Part shown: positions 1 through 6,617 of the stretch, piece by piece
Layout of the letters: every line of letters starts with the position of its first letter
How positions within the stretch are numbered: the stretch's first letter is position 1
NCBI GenBank assembly: GCA_949511925.1
Contig: CATEYX010000037.1
Coordinates: 1-12,261, forward strand
Direction of reading: 5' to 3'
Length of the DNA: 12,261 nt
DNA from: Cryomorphaceae bacterium
Lineage (GTDB): Bacteria; Bacteroidota; Bacteroidia; Flavobacteriales; BACL11
Notes under the pieces: model-generated
The model's database searches: none
Seen by the model: only the letters and a program-made list of their open reading frames with translations
What the model was told of the DNA's origin: nothing
Position numbers and translations under genes: made by a program

Positions 1-1606
1 TAGCACTAGAACAAACTGTAGTAGTAATTGTAAGAACACTAGAATATAAACATGAACCATCATCTAAAGTTGCTGTAGGATCATAATTTGTTGCTAAAGG
101 ATCTGTACAACCGGAAACACTAACAACACCTCCATTTACAATAATAACACCATACATTCCAGCTGTAGCATGAGGCTGGCAAACATAATAATAAGTTTGA
201 GCATTTGCTGGTGTAAAAGAGCCAGTAGTTCCAAATCCAAAATTAAATCCACCATTCGATGTAGTACCATTTGAAGAGAAGGTAGCTAAATCTATTTCTA
301 CTGCATTATGGTTAGATGGTAACGTAAAATTAATAATATCACCTAAATCACAAAAGACAGTGTCAGGTGAAAAAGATAATCCAACTGTTGATACATTATA
401 AGTTGTTGTGTTAATGCATGGAGAACAAGAACCCCAAGTATCAACAGTTGTTAATGCACCAACTGTAATTAATCTATTTGCAAATGAAAAGTAATCTGTT
501 ACTGGTGTGCAAGACCAATCTCCTGAAGCTGTTCCGCTAGCTAATAAGGCAGCAGCTTCACTTTGCGCCCATCCATCTGCACAATATATATACTCAAATG
601 TTCCGGCAGGCATACTAAAGGTTCCTTCCCAAACACCATTAGCATCTCCATCAGTTAATGCATATGTACCACATGACCAACCTTCAGAAGGACCAGTAGC
701 AGCAACATAACCAGGAGTAAAACTTTCACAACTTAAATCTACTGTAAAGGTTACATCATACATACACGAACCGTCATCTGAGGTAGCTGATGCATTATAA
801 TTATTTGCTGTTGCATCCATACATCCAGGCACAACTGCAGATGCACATCCATTCCAAGGAACAACATCTAATGTAAGGTCAGAAGCTACAACATCAAAAG
901 ATCTATTAACAGCATAGCCACTTGGTAAAGAAGTATCTATAGTAGTTGTAACACAAGATAAATTAGAATCTAATGATTCTTGAATTGACCATAAATCTGC
1001 AGAAAACTTATATTCGTAAGAACCTGGTGCTAATAAAGTTGTAAAATCCCAAACATTATCGCCATCAGCATCTGACATAGCCCAGCAATTTCCGCACCAT
1101 CCATTAAAAGTACCATTGACTTCAGGTGTTGTAAATCCAGATACTCCATTCATGTCAACTTGAAAAGTTACATTATAAGCAGAAGGAGCACCTCCGCAAG
1201 GATCGCATGATTCCCAACAAACAACTCCTAAAGTAGTGTCTCCACTAACATTTAAAACTCTATTTGTGTACCCAAAATTTGTTACTGTACAAGAAGATCC
1301 AGAGAAAAGACTCTCTTGAATACCCCACCCATCAGCAGAGAACTTAAACTCATGCGCAGTATTCTTTAATACTTTTCCTGATACATCCCAAATATTATCT
1401 CCATCTGAGTCAGACATTGCCCAACAATTACCACACCAATTGTTAAATGATCCATTAACTTCAGGAGTTGTAAATGCTGACGTGACACTATTCATATCAA
1501 CTTGGAATGTAACTGTTGCTGAATCTGTAGAAGTCTGAGCACTAGCACTCATTCCAAAACACAGAGTCAGAAAGCTACAGATCAATAATTTTGTAAATTT
1601 TTTCAT
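1..1606 (-). CDS. Secreted multidomain protein: carbohydrate-binding-like repeats plus plastocyanin-type domain (3' end beyond window)
   Basis: Open reading frame of 535 codons from ATG at 1606 running off the left edge without a stop. A signal peptide covers residues 1-23 (KKF start, hydrophobic core, ASA-Q cleavage). Residues about 30-130 and 144-253 are two near-identical domains (VTFQVDMN, TPEVNG, WCGNCWAMSD, DGDN.WD, EFKFSAD) resembling the starch/glycan-binding immunoglobulin-like folds common in Bacteroidota; a third, diverged copy covers about 284-395 (DGDANGVWEG, FEYIYCADGW). Two acidic GC(M/T)D...DDGSC repeats sit at 261-281 and 499-519. Residues about 403-490 form a cupredoxin with the plastocyanin ligand pattern: H433 and C476-x2-H479-x4-M484. 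The missing C-terminus probably carries more repeats or a type IX sorting domain (inference). The upstream region has two copies of the 17-bp palindrome also found at zwf and the kinase, hinting at co-regulation with sugar catabolism. Its substrate is unknown. Confidence 0.85.
   Translation of the reverse strand, partial: MKKFTKLLICSFLTLCFGMSASAQTSTDSATVTFQVDMNSVTSAFTTPEVNGSFNNWCGNCWAMSDSDGDNIWDVSGKVLKNTAHEFKFSADGWGIQESLFSGSSCTVTNFGYTNRVLNVSGDTTLGVVCWESCDPCGGAPSAYNVTFQVDMNGVSGFTTPEVNGTFNGWCGNCWAMSDADGDNVWDFTTLLAPGSYEYKFSADLWSIQESLDSNLSCVTTTIDTSLPSGYAVNRSFDVVASDLTLDVVPWNGCASAVVPGCMDATANNYNASATSDDGSCMYDVTFTVDLSCESFTPGYVAATGPSEGWSCGTYALTDGDANGVWEGTFSMPAGTFEYIYCADGWAQSEAAALLASGTASGDWSCTPVTDYFSFANRLITVGALTTVDTWGSCSPCINTTTYNVSTVGLSFSPDTVFCDLGDIINFTLPSNHNAVEIDLATFSSNGTTSNGGFNFGFGTTGSFTPANAQTYYYVCQPHATAGMYGVIIVNGGVVSVSGCTDPLATNYDPTATLDDGSCLYSSVLTITTTVCSSA
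848..1519 (-). repeat. Tandem domain repeat inside the secreted protein
   Basis: Two consecutive coding repeats of about 100 codons (1519-1217 and 1177-848) share long identical peptide blocks such as WCGNCWAMSD and nearly the same DNA there, indicating a recent internal duplication. A third, much more diverged copy follows at about 757-422. Confidence 0.75.
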
Positions 1607-1659
1607 AATAACTTGTTTTAGTTTAATTAATTGGCTTAAAATTACTAAAAAATTAAGTT

Positions 1660-1676
1660 AGTGTTTCATTTACATT
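1660..1676. promoter_or_regulatory. 17-bp palindrome copy (imperfect), upstream of secreted protein
   Basis: AGTGTTTCATTTACATT. It keeps the AGTGT-n7-ACA(C/T)T form of the shared motif with one mismatch in the outer arm. Centred 62 bases upstream of the start codon at 1606 and 58 bases from the better copy at 1718-1734. The binding protein is unknown. Confidence 0.4.
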
Positions 1677-1717
1677 AACTTTTTTTTGCTAGATAGTAAT
1701 TAGCATTACCTATGCTT

Positions 1718-1734
1718 AGTGTTAAGATTACACT
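1718..1734. promoter_or_regulatory. 17-bp palindrome copy, upstream of secreted protein
   Basis: AGTGTTAAGATTACACT. Outer arms AGTGT and ACACT are perfectly complementary with 7 bases between them, the same layout as the copies at 3242-3258, 3288-3304 and 8811-8827. Interpreted as an operator because of its recurrence; the regulator is not in the window. Confidence 0.5.
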
Positions 1735-1845
1735 ATATAAAATTTAGCTTGTTTTTTATTATTAAGTTAGCATATACGTATATTATACACTAAGTTAAAT
1801 GAAATACACTTTAAAATATGAAAAAAAATCTTTTAAATATAAAGC

Positions 1846-1871
1846 AATAAAGTGCACTGCAAAACTTTATT
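1846..1871 (-). terminator. Possible weak terminator hairpin after gap
   Basis: Inverted repeat AATAAAGT (1846-1853) / ACTTTATT (1864-1871) with a 10-base loop, 57 bases beyond the GAPDH stop. The stem is almost all A-T; on the minus strand a run of eight T follows only about 20 bases later, so it is a weak candidate. Confidence 0.25.
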
Positions 1872-1927
1872 CATAAATTATCTAGCTAAATAAAAAGAAA
1901 ATATTGAATACATCCTCCATATGCATA

Positions 1928-2971
1928 TCAATTTTTAATATCTTGGCTTTTAATATTAATAACATTATCGACACAAAACATATGATAAATTAAATCAATT
2001 ATTTTATTCGAATATCCCCATTCATTATCATACCAGCTTATTACTTTAAGGAAAGTTTCATTTAACTGCATACCAGCATTTGCATCAAATATAGAAGTTC
2101 TACTATCAGATATAAAATCTGAAGAAACTACCATATCATCTGTATAACCAAGTACCCCACATAGATCTCCAGATAAAGAGGCTTCTTTCATTGCTTTACA
2201 TACCTCATTGTATGAAGTTGGAGTTTCAAGATTTACAGTTAAATCAATAACAGAAACATTGGCGGTAGGAACTCGAAAAGACATACCAGTTAACTTACCC
2301 TTCATAGATGGCAATACTCTCTCAACTGCTTTAGCCGCACCAGTAGATGATGGAATTATATTTTGATATGCACCTCTTCCTCCTCTCCAATCCTTAACTG
2401 AAGGACTATCTACAGTCTTCTGAGTGCTAGTTACAGCATGTACTGTTGTCATTAAGCCATTCTTTAATCCAAACTTATCATCTAGAACCTTTACAATAGG
2501 AGCTAGACAATTGGTTGTACATGAAGCATTAGAAACAATATCCATTGATGAATTATAATTTTTATTGTTAACCCCCATTACAAACATTGGGGTATCATCT
2601 TTAGAAGGTGCAGACATTATTACTTTCTTAGCCCCAGATTTAAGATGTAATTCAGCTAAATCTTTAGTTAAACATAATCCTGTAGAATCGACAATATAAT
2701 CAGCCTGAATTTCTCCCCATTTAAGATTTTCAATTTTCTTTTCAGAACTTACTCTAATTCTTTGCTCATCAATTATTAAATAATTCCCATCAATTTTTAT
2801 ATTCCTAGTAAATTTACCATGAGTAGAATCGTATTTTAACATGTATACTAAATAATCAATATCAACTATGTCATTTATTGCAACAACTTTAATTGATTTA
2901 TTATTTATAGCCGCCCTAAATACTAACCTACCTATTCTACCAAAGCCATTTATACCTATATTTACTCTCAT
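1928..2971 (-). CDS. gap: Glyceraldehyde-3-phosphate dehydrogenase, type I, NAD type
   Basis: 347 residues, close to the usual length of about 335 plus a short C-terminal tail (331-347). It oxidises glyceraldehyde 3-phosphate to 1,3-bisphosphoglycerate in the cytoplasm. Visible motifs: Rossmann NAD-binding INGFGRIGR at 7-15; D34 after AIN, and P190 in the DSPSVKDWRGGR segment, both usual for NAD rather than NADP use; catalytic SCTTNC with nucleophile C151; partner H178 in TTVHA; the phosphate-site SSTGAAKAV at 208-216; and the C-terminal SWYDNEWGYSNK. ATG at 2971 begins directly at the dinucleotide fold. It follows the 78-residue membrane protein by 15 bases, so both likely share the promoter at 3235-3242 and the palindrome at 3242-3258. 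In this context it receives the glyceraldehyde 3-phosphate made by KDPG aldolase. Function is certain; cofactor choice is inferred. Confidence 0.97.
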   Translation of the reverse strand: MRVNIGINGFGRIGRLVFRAAINNKSIKVVAINDIVDIDYLVYMLKYDSTHGKFTRNIKIDGNYLIIDEQRIRVSSEKKIENLKWGEIQADYIVDSTGLCLTKDLAELHLKSGAKKVIMSAPSKDDTPMFVMGVNNKNYNSSMDIVSNASCTTNCLAPIVKVLDDKFGLKNGLMTTVHAVTSTQKTVDSPSVKDWRGGRGAYQNIIPSSTGAAKAVERVLPSMKGKLTGMSFRVPTANVSVIDLTVNLETPTSYNEVCKAMKEASLSGDLCGVLGYTDDMVVSSDFISDSRTSIFDANAGMQLNETFLKVISWYDNEWGYSNKIIDLIYHMFCVDNVINIKSQDIKN

Positions 2972-2986
2972 GTTATTAGATTTATT

Positions 2987-3223
2987 TTAATAGGCATCAT
3001 AACCATCATCTACATATTTATTATTAAACTCTTTTTTATATTGTACAAGTTCTTTTTCAATTTTATTATGGCTATTTAATATTGCTAAATATTCTTTTTT
3101 ATTTTCAATTTCATCACTATGTAATACTATCTTTTTGTTAATAAAAAATAAAAAAACTAAAACACCACCAACTATGCATCCAGACAAAAAAAGAAATAAT
3201 ATTAATATAAAATTAAGCATCAT
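2987..3223 (-). CDS. Small single-pass membrane protein, unknown function
   Basis: 78 residues, not recognised as a characterised family. Residues about 3-28 are a continuous hydrophobic segment with small-residue spacing (SGCIVGGVL), followed by NKK, then a charged, Lys/Glu-rich stretch (about 37-68) that looks helical or coiled coil, and an acidic, Tyr-rich end. This fits an N-out, C-in single-span protein with a cytoplasmic tail. LSGC at residues 13-16 resembles a lipobox, but the hydrophobic run continues past the cysteine and there are no N-terminal basic residues, so a lipoprotein is less likely. Two adjacent ATG codons (3223 and 3220) are possible starts; the promoter -7 element at 3242-3235 leaves only a very short leader of about 10 bases. 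It is the first gene of the unit with gap. It could help anchor an enzyme to the membrane, but nothing in the sequence shows this. Confidence 0.7.
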   Translation of the reverse strand: MMLNFILILFLFLSGCIVGGVLVFLFFINKKIVLHSDEIENKKEYLAILNSHNKIEKELVQYKKEFNNKYVDDGYDAY

Positions 3224-3234
3224 AATAATTTTTA

Positions 3235-3242
3235 CAAAGATA
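3235..3242 (-). promoter_or_regulatory. -7 element of the membrane-protein/gap unit
   Basis: TATCTTTG on the minus strand, a full match to the Bacteroidota TAnnTTTG element, ending 12 bases before the first ATG at 3223. It overlaps by one base the palindrome at 3242-3258, which would lie in the promoter spacer and is placed to block polymerase. Confidence 0.65.
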
Positions 3243-3258
3243 GTGTATTTTATACACT
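3242..3258. promoter_or_regulatory. 17-bp palindrome, operator candidate for membrane-protein/gap unit
   Basis: AGTGTATTTTATACACT: perfect 7-base arms (AGTGTAT / ATACACT) around TTT. This is the best copy of the motif shared with zwf and the secreted protein. It abuts the minus-strand -7 element. A half site (AGTGTAT) is at 3272-3278. Confidence 0.6.
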
Positions 3259-3287
3259 CCTAAATATTTTAAGTGTATATTTTATTT

Positions 3288-3304
3288 TGTGTATATTTTA
3301 CACT
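3288..3304. promoter_or_regulatory. 17-bp palindrome, operator candidate for the kinase
   Basis: TGTGTATATTTTACACT, ending on the first base of the plus-strand -7 element at 3304-3311. Its position relative to the promoter mirrors the copy at 3242-3258; the centres are 46 bases apart. Confidence 0.55.
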
Positions 3305-3311
3305 ATCTTTG
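3304..3311 (+). promoter_or_regulatory. -7 element of the sugar kinase gene
   Basis: TATCTTTG on the plus strand, a full match to TAnnTTTG, 20 bases before the ATG at 3332. A TTTG at 3286-3289 is nearer than the usual -33 spacing, so the upstream element is uncertain. Confidence 0.65.
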
Positions 3312-3331
3312 TAAAAAATTGAAAAAACAAT

Positions 3332-4213
3332 ATGATTTTAATTGCTGATAGCGGATCAACTAAATGTAGCTGGGCTTTATGCGACCAAGATGGTAAACTA
3401 ATAAAAGAAATCAGGACAATAGGATTTAATCCATATTTTATTGATAAAAAAAATATTTTAAAAGAACTTAAAAAATCATCTTTAACTGAATTTGCCGAAG
3501 AAATTAAAGAAGTTTTTTTTTATGGCGCAGGATGCTCCTCAGAAGAAAAAAATAATATCATAGAAGAATCTCTTCTGTCTTTTTTTATAAATTCAAACAT
3601 TGCTATCAAACATGATATTGATGCGGCCTGTTACGCAATGTACAAAGGAAACCCAAATATCACTTGTATTCTTGGAACAGGATCTAATTCTTGCTTTTTT
3701 GATGGAGAAAAAATAATTGAGAACGCTCCTTCTCTAGGTTTTTTACTAGGAGATGAAGCTTCAGGAAATTATTTTGGAAAGAAAGTATTGACCCTCTATT
3801 TCAATAATGTAATGCCTGAAGATTTAAAAATTAAGTTTGAGTCCGGATTTGAAACTGATTTATCAATCATAAAAGAAAATATCTATAACAACAATAGATC
3901 AAATGTATATCTTTCAAAATATTTTCCCTTCATTACAGAAAATAAAAATCATCCGATAATCCAAGATCTAATTTTTAATGCATTAACAGATTTTTTTAAT
4001 TTACATATATGTTGTTATGAAAACTATAAAGATTTAGAAATTAATTTTATTGGCTCTGTCGGATACTTCTTATCTGATGAAATAAATATAGTAGCCAAAA
4101 AACATAATTGCAAGATAGGTGGTGTAGTTAAAAATCCAATAAATAATTTAATTGATTTTCATTTTAATAAGACTAAGCCTTCTTCAGATAAGGTTTCTGT
4201 TTTGAATAGCTAA
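3332..4213 (+). CDS. BadF/BadG/BcrA/BcrD-type sugar kinase (GlcNAc kinase-like), candidate glucokinase
   Basis: 293 residues of the ASKHA fold (actin/sugar kinase/Hsp70). Visible motifs: phosphate-1 loop ADSGSTKCSW at 5-14 with D6; DIDAA at 95-99, where D97 is the probable catalytic base; phosphate-2 GTGSNS at 115-120; GFLLGDEASG at 136-145; and the adenosine-site GSVG near residue 241. These are the hallmarks of N-acetylglucosamine kinase-like members rather than activators of dehydratases, which carry Fe-S cysteines. Known members phosphorylate GlcNAc or related hexoses with ATP. Here the gene sits between gap and a complete Entner-Doudoroff operon, and its promoter carries the same palindrome as zwf, so supplying glucose 6-phosphate to Zwf is an attractive inference. 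The sequence cannot separate glucose from amino-sugar specificity. ATG at 3332 starts directly at the first strand, with a leader of about 15 bases. Confidence 0.85.
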   Translation: MILIADSGSTKCSWALCDQDGKLIKEIRTIGFNPYFIDKKNILKELKKSSLTEFAEEIKEVFFYGAGCSSEEKNNIIEESLLSFFINSNIAIKHDIDAACYAMYKGNPNITCILGTGSNSCFFDGEKIIENAPSLGFLLGDEASGNYFGKKVLTLYFNNVMPEDLKIKFESGFETDLSIIKENIYNNNRSNVYLSKYFPFITENKNHPIIQDLIFNALTDFFNLHICCYENYKDLEINFIGSVGYFLSDEINIVAKKHNCKIGGVVKNPINNLIDFHFNKTKPSSDKVSVLNS

Positions 4214-4215
4214 GC

Positions 4216-4241
4216 AAATAAATTATCTTAGAAATTTATTT
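4216..4241. terminator. Possible bidirectional terminator hairpin between kinase and eda
   Basis: AAATAAATT (4216-4224) / AATTTATTT (4233-4241) with an 8-base loop, between the convergent stops at 4213 and 4236 and overlapping the eda stop codon. The stem is entirely A-T, so it is weak; its position between convergent genes is the main support. Confidence 0.35.
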
Positions 4242-4805
4242 CATCATCCAAGAACCTCCAACACTTAAAACATTTTCTAATTCTAAATATTCTGAATAAG
4301 ACTCTTCATTTATTCCGCCAGTTGGACAAAAACTAACAGTTGGAAATACAAATTGATACGTTTTTAAAGCGGGTATTCCTCCAAATAAATTTGCAGGGAA
4401 AAACTTAAAGAATCTTAAACCCATACCCAATCCTAAAATAATATCGCTTGGCGTAGCAACTCCTGGAATAAACGGAATTTTTGAATTTATTAATTCTCTT
4501 GTTAACTCCTCAGATATTCCAGGACTTACAATAAAATCAACTCCAATTTTTACTGCTCTATGTATTTGCTCAATATTAATAACAGTACCAATACCTAAGC
4601 AAATCTTATTACCATAATTTTTCTTTATAAATTCAATAGCTTCAAAAGCAACTTTAGTTCTCAGCGTTACTTCAATACATTTGATGTTTTTATCTAAAAT
4701 AGAATTAATTTTAGGTGCTATTTCATTCATATTATCAATAGTAACAACAGGAATTATTGAATTTTGATTCAATATACATTCGATATTATTTTGTACAATT
4801 TTCAT
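4236..4805 (-). CDS. eda: 2-keto-3-deoxy-6-phosphogluconate (KDPG) aldolase
   Basis: 189 residues. It splits KDPG into pyruvate and glyceraldehyde 3-phosphate, the last step of the Entner-Doudoroff pathway. Motifs: E45 in IEVTLRT (general acid/base, with R49), GIGTV at 71-75, SPG at 94-96, the Schiff-base lysine K134 in FKFFPA, and the phosphate-binding PTGGI (161-165) and GGSW (183-186). All catalytic positions seen in family I KDPG/KHG aldolases are present. The chain stops three residues after GGSW, whereas the E. coli enzyme (213 residues) continues for about 20 more, so the last helix is missing or much reduced. No continuation is obvious in other frames after the TAA. The start lies 9 bases after the edd stop, making it the last gene of zwf-pgl-edd-eda. 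It converges on the kinase gene. Confidence 0.95.
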   Translation of the reverse strand: MKIVQNNIECILNQNSIIPVVTIDNMNEIAPKINSILDKNIKCIEVTLRTKVAFEAIEFIKKNYGNKICLGIGTVINIEQIHRAVKIGVDFIVSPGISEELTRELINSKIPFIPGVATPSDIILGLGMGLRFFKFFPANLFGGIPALKTYQFVFPTVSFCPTGGINEESYSEYLELENVLSVGGSWMMK

Positions 4806-4814
4806 AGTTATATT

Positions 4815-6617
4815 TTATAAGAAACTTGCCCCCTCTTCGCTTGAAGAAACTTGCGCTCGCATATTAAAAAATAATTCTCTTCCTAATCCAAACACATCAC
4901 GATTATCTTTTGTTCTAATAGCCCTATTATTCACATTTTGATCAATACATTTCAATTCACCAGTAATAGCATTCATAAGAATAATATCTCCTGTTTGAAT
5001 TTTAGAAATTAAACCACCATCTCTAGCTTCAGGAACAACATGAATTGCTGCAGGAATTTTACCGGAAGCACCAGACATTCGTCCGTCAGTAATTAATCCA
5101 ACCTTAAACCCTCTTCTTTGTAATATAGTTAGTGTTGGAGTTAATTGATGAAGTTCAGGCATACCATTTTGCTTTGGGCCTTGAAAAGGCAATACGGCAA
5201 TAAAATCTTTATTTAATTCATTATTCTTAAAGGCCATAATTAAATCATCTTGTTCTTCAAAAACAATTGCCTCTGCCTGTATAATCATTTGTTTAGAATC
5301 TATAGCTGATATCTTCATAACTGCCCTACCAATATTTCCACTCATCATTCTCAAACCACTTTTTAATTGGAACGGATTTGAAACTTTCCTTATAATTGAC
5401 TCATTTAAAGATTTCTTTGGACCTTCTTCCCAAACTAATTTATTTGCTTTAATTTTTGGTTCATTTGTATATTTATCTAACCCAAAACCAAGAATTGTAT
5501 TAACATCATTATGCAATAAACCATTTTCAAGTAAGGTATAAATTAGAAAACCCATACCTCCAGCTGCATGAAAATGATTAACATCTGCAGCTCCATTAGG
5601 ATAAACTCTTGTTAATAAAGGTATTATATCAGAAAGCTCTGAAAAATCATCCCAGTTAATAATAATTCCGGCAGCTTTTGCTATTGCTATTAAGTGGATT
5701 GTATGATTTGTAGATCCCCCAGTTGCAAGTAATCCAATAATTGCATTAACAATAGTCTTTTCACTAACAATATTACACAAGGTTTTATCAAACGATTTAT
5801 TTATGGAGGTTTGAGCAATAACTTTTACAACTTCTTCATTTAAAATTTCTCTCAATTCTGTTACTGGATTTACAAAACTAGATCCTGGTAATTGTAGCCC
5901 CATAATTTCCATGAGCATTTGATTACTATTAGCTGTTCCATAAAAAGTGCAAGTTCCTGGCGAATGGTATGAATCCGATTCTCCTTTTAACAAAGCTTCT
6001 CTATCTATTTTTCCTTCTGCAAAATCTTGTCTAATTTTTGATTTTTCTTCATTACTAATTCCAGTCTCCATAGGTCCTCCAGGAACAAATGCAGTTGGCA
6101 GATGCCCAAATTTTAATCCTCCAATCAATAATCCAGGCACAATCTTATCACAAATCCCTAAACACAAAACGCCATCAAACATATTATGAGAGAGGCCTAA
6201 TACAGTTGATAAACTAATAACATCTCGACTAAACAAAGACATTTCCATTCCAGGCTGACCTTGTGTAACTCCATCACACATTGCTGGAACAGCTCCTGCA
6301 ACTTGTGCAACAGCATTATATTTTAAAGAATATTTTCGTAATATTTCAGGATAATCCTCATACGTTTTATGAGCAGAAAGCATATCATTGTAAGCAGTTA
6401 TTATCGCTATATTGGGAACTATGTTTTTTCCTAAAGCCGCCTTATCTTTTGTCCCACAACCTGCAGCGGCATGAACGATATTTCCGCAACTTAAGTGAGA
6501 TCGAGAAAATCCTTTATCAAATTGAGATAACATTTGACTTAAATATAATTCGCGAGTTTTCTGGCTTCTTAAAATAATTCTTTTTGTAATATTTTCAATC
6601 TTATTGTTTATTTTCAT
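4815..6617 (-). CDS. edd: 6-phosphogluconate dehydratase
   Basis: 600 residues, full length for the Edd branch of the IlvD/Edd family. It dehydrates 6-phosphogluconate to KDPG in the cytoplasm using an iron-sulfur cluster. Visible motifs: AYNDMLSAH at 75-83, PAMCDGVTQGQPGMEMSL at 111-128 (C114), CLGICDKIVPG at 152-162 (C156), GTCTFYGTANSNQ at 221-233 (C223), and near the C-terminus GRMSGASGKIPAAIHVVPEA. The conserved cysteines fit the 4Fe-4S ligands of this family, so the enzyme is probably oxygen-sensitive. The TFYGTANSNQ signature and the phosphogluconate-specific neighbours favour Edd over dihydroxyacid dehydratase (IlvD). The ATG at 6617-6615 overlaps the pgl stop (TGA 6616-6614) in an ATGA, which suggests translational coupling. 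eda follows 9 bases downstream. Confidence 0.96.
   Translation of the reverse strand: MKINNKIENITKRIILRSQKTRELYLSQMLSQFDKGFSRSHLSCGNIVHAAAGCGTKDKAALGKNIVPNIAIITAYNDMLSAHKTYEDYPEILRKYSLKYNAVAQVAGAVPAMCDGVTQGQPGMEMSLFSRDVISLSTVLGLSHNMFDGVLCLGICDKIVPGLLIGGLKFGHLPTAFVPGGPMETGISNEEKSKIRQDFAEGKIDREALLKGESDSYHSPGTCTFYGTANSNQMLMEIMGLQLPGSSFVNPVTELREILNEEVVKVIAQTSINKSFDKTLCNIVSEKTIVNAIIGLLATGGSTNHTIHLIAIAKAAGIIINWDDFSELSDIIPLLTRVYPNGAADVNHFHAAGGMGFLIYTLLENGLLHNDVNTILGFGLDKYTNEPKIKANKLVWEEGPKKSLNESIIRKVSNPFQLKSGLRMMSGNIGRAVMKISAIDSKQMIIQAEAIVFEEQDDLIMAFKNNELNKDFIAVLPFQGPKQNGMPELHQLTPTLTILQRRGFKVGLITDGRMSGASGKIPAAIHVVPEARDGGLISKIQTGDIILMNAITGELKCIDQNVNNRAIRTKDNRDVFGLGRELFFNMRAQVSSSEEGASFL

Larger units (their letters stand above)
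1607..1927. other. Intergenic control region between gap end and secreted-protein start
   Basis: This 321-base stretch has no credible gene. It holds the 3' flank of the GAPDH gene (weak AT-rich hairpin at 1846-1871), two copies of the 17-bp palindrome (1718-1734 and 1660-1676), weaker half-sites (ATACACT at 1785-1791 and 1804-1810) and the promoter of the secreted protein. No perfect TAnnTTTG element is visible; the best match is TAATTTTA on the minus strand at 1644-1637, one base off, about 31 bases before the start codon. Confidence 0.6.
3229..3317. repeat. 19-bp perfect inverted repeat framing divergent promoters
   Basis: Left arm TTTTTACAAAGATAGTGTA at 3229-3247; the exact reverse complement is at 3299-3317, with 51 bases between. 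Each arm holds a TATCTTTG promoter element pointing outwards plus half of a 17-bp palindrome, so the region is a mirror-image divergent promoter rather than a mobile-element end: there is no gene inside and no transposase nearby. Confidence 0.8.

Noticed and set aside
507..710. Plus-strand open frame of 67 codons
   Set aside because: Antisense to the secreted protein, which has a signal peptide and clear repeats in its own frame; the plus-strand translation has no family features.
3229..3317. Inverted repeat as terminal repeats of an insertion element
   Set aside because: Only 51 bases lie between the arms, no transposase is present, and the arms contain working-looking promoter elements.
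5947..6577. Two plus-strand open frames (5947-6189 and 6281-6577)
   Set aside because: Both are antisense to conserved edd motifs, including the Fe-S cysteines; no independent evidence for a gene.
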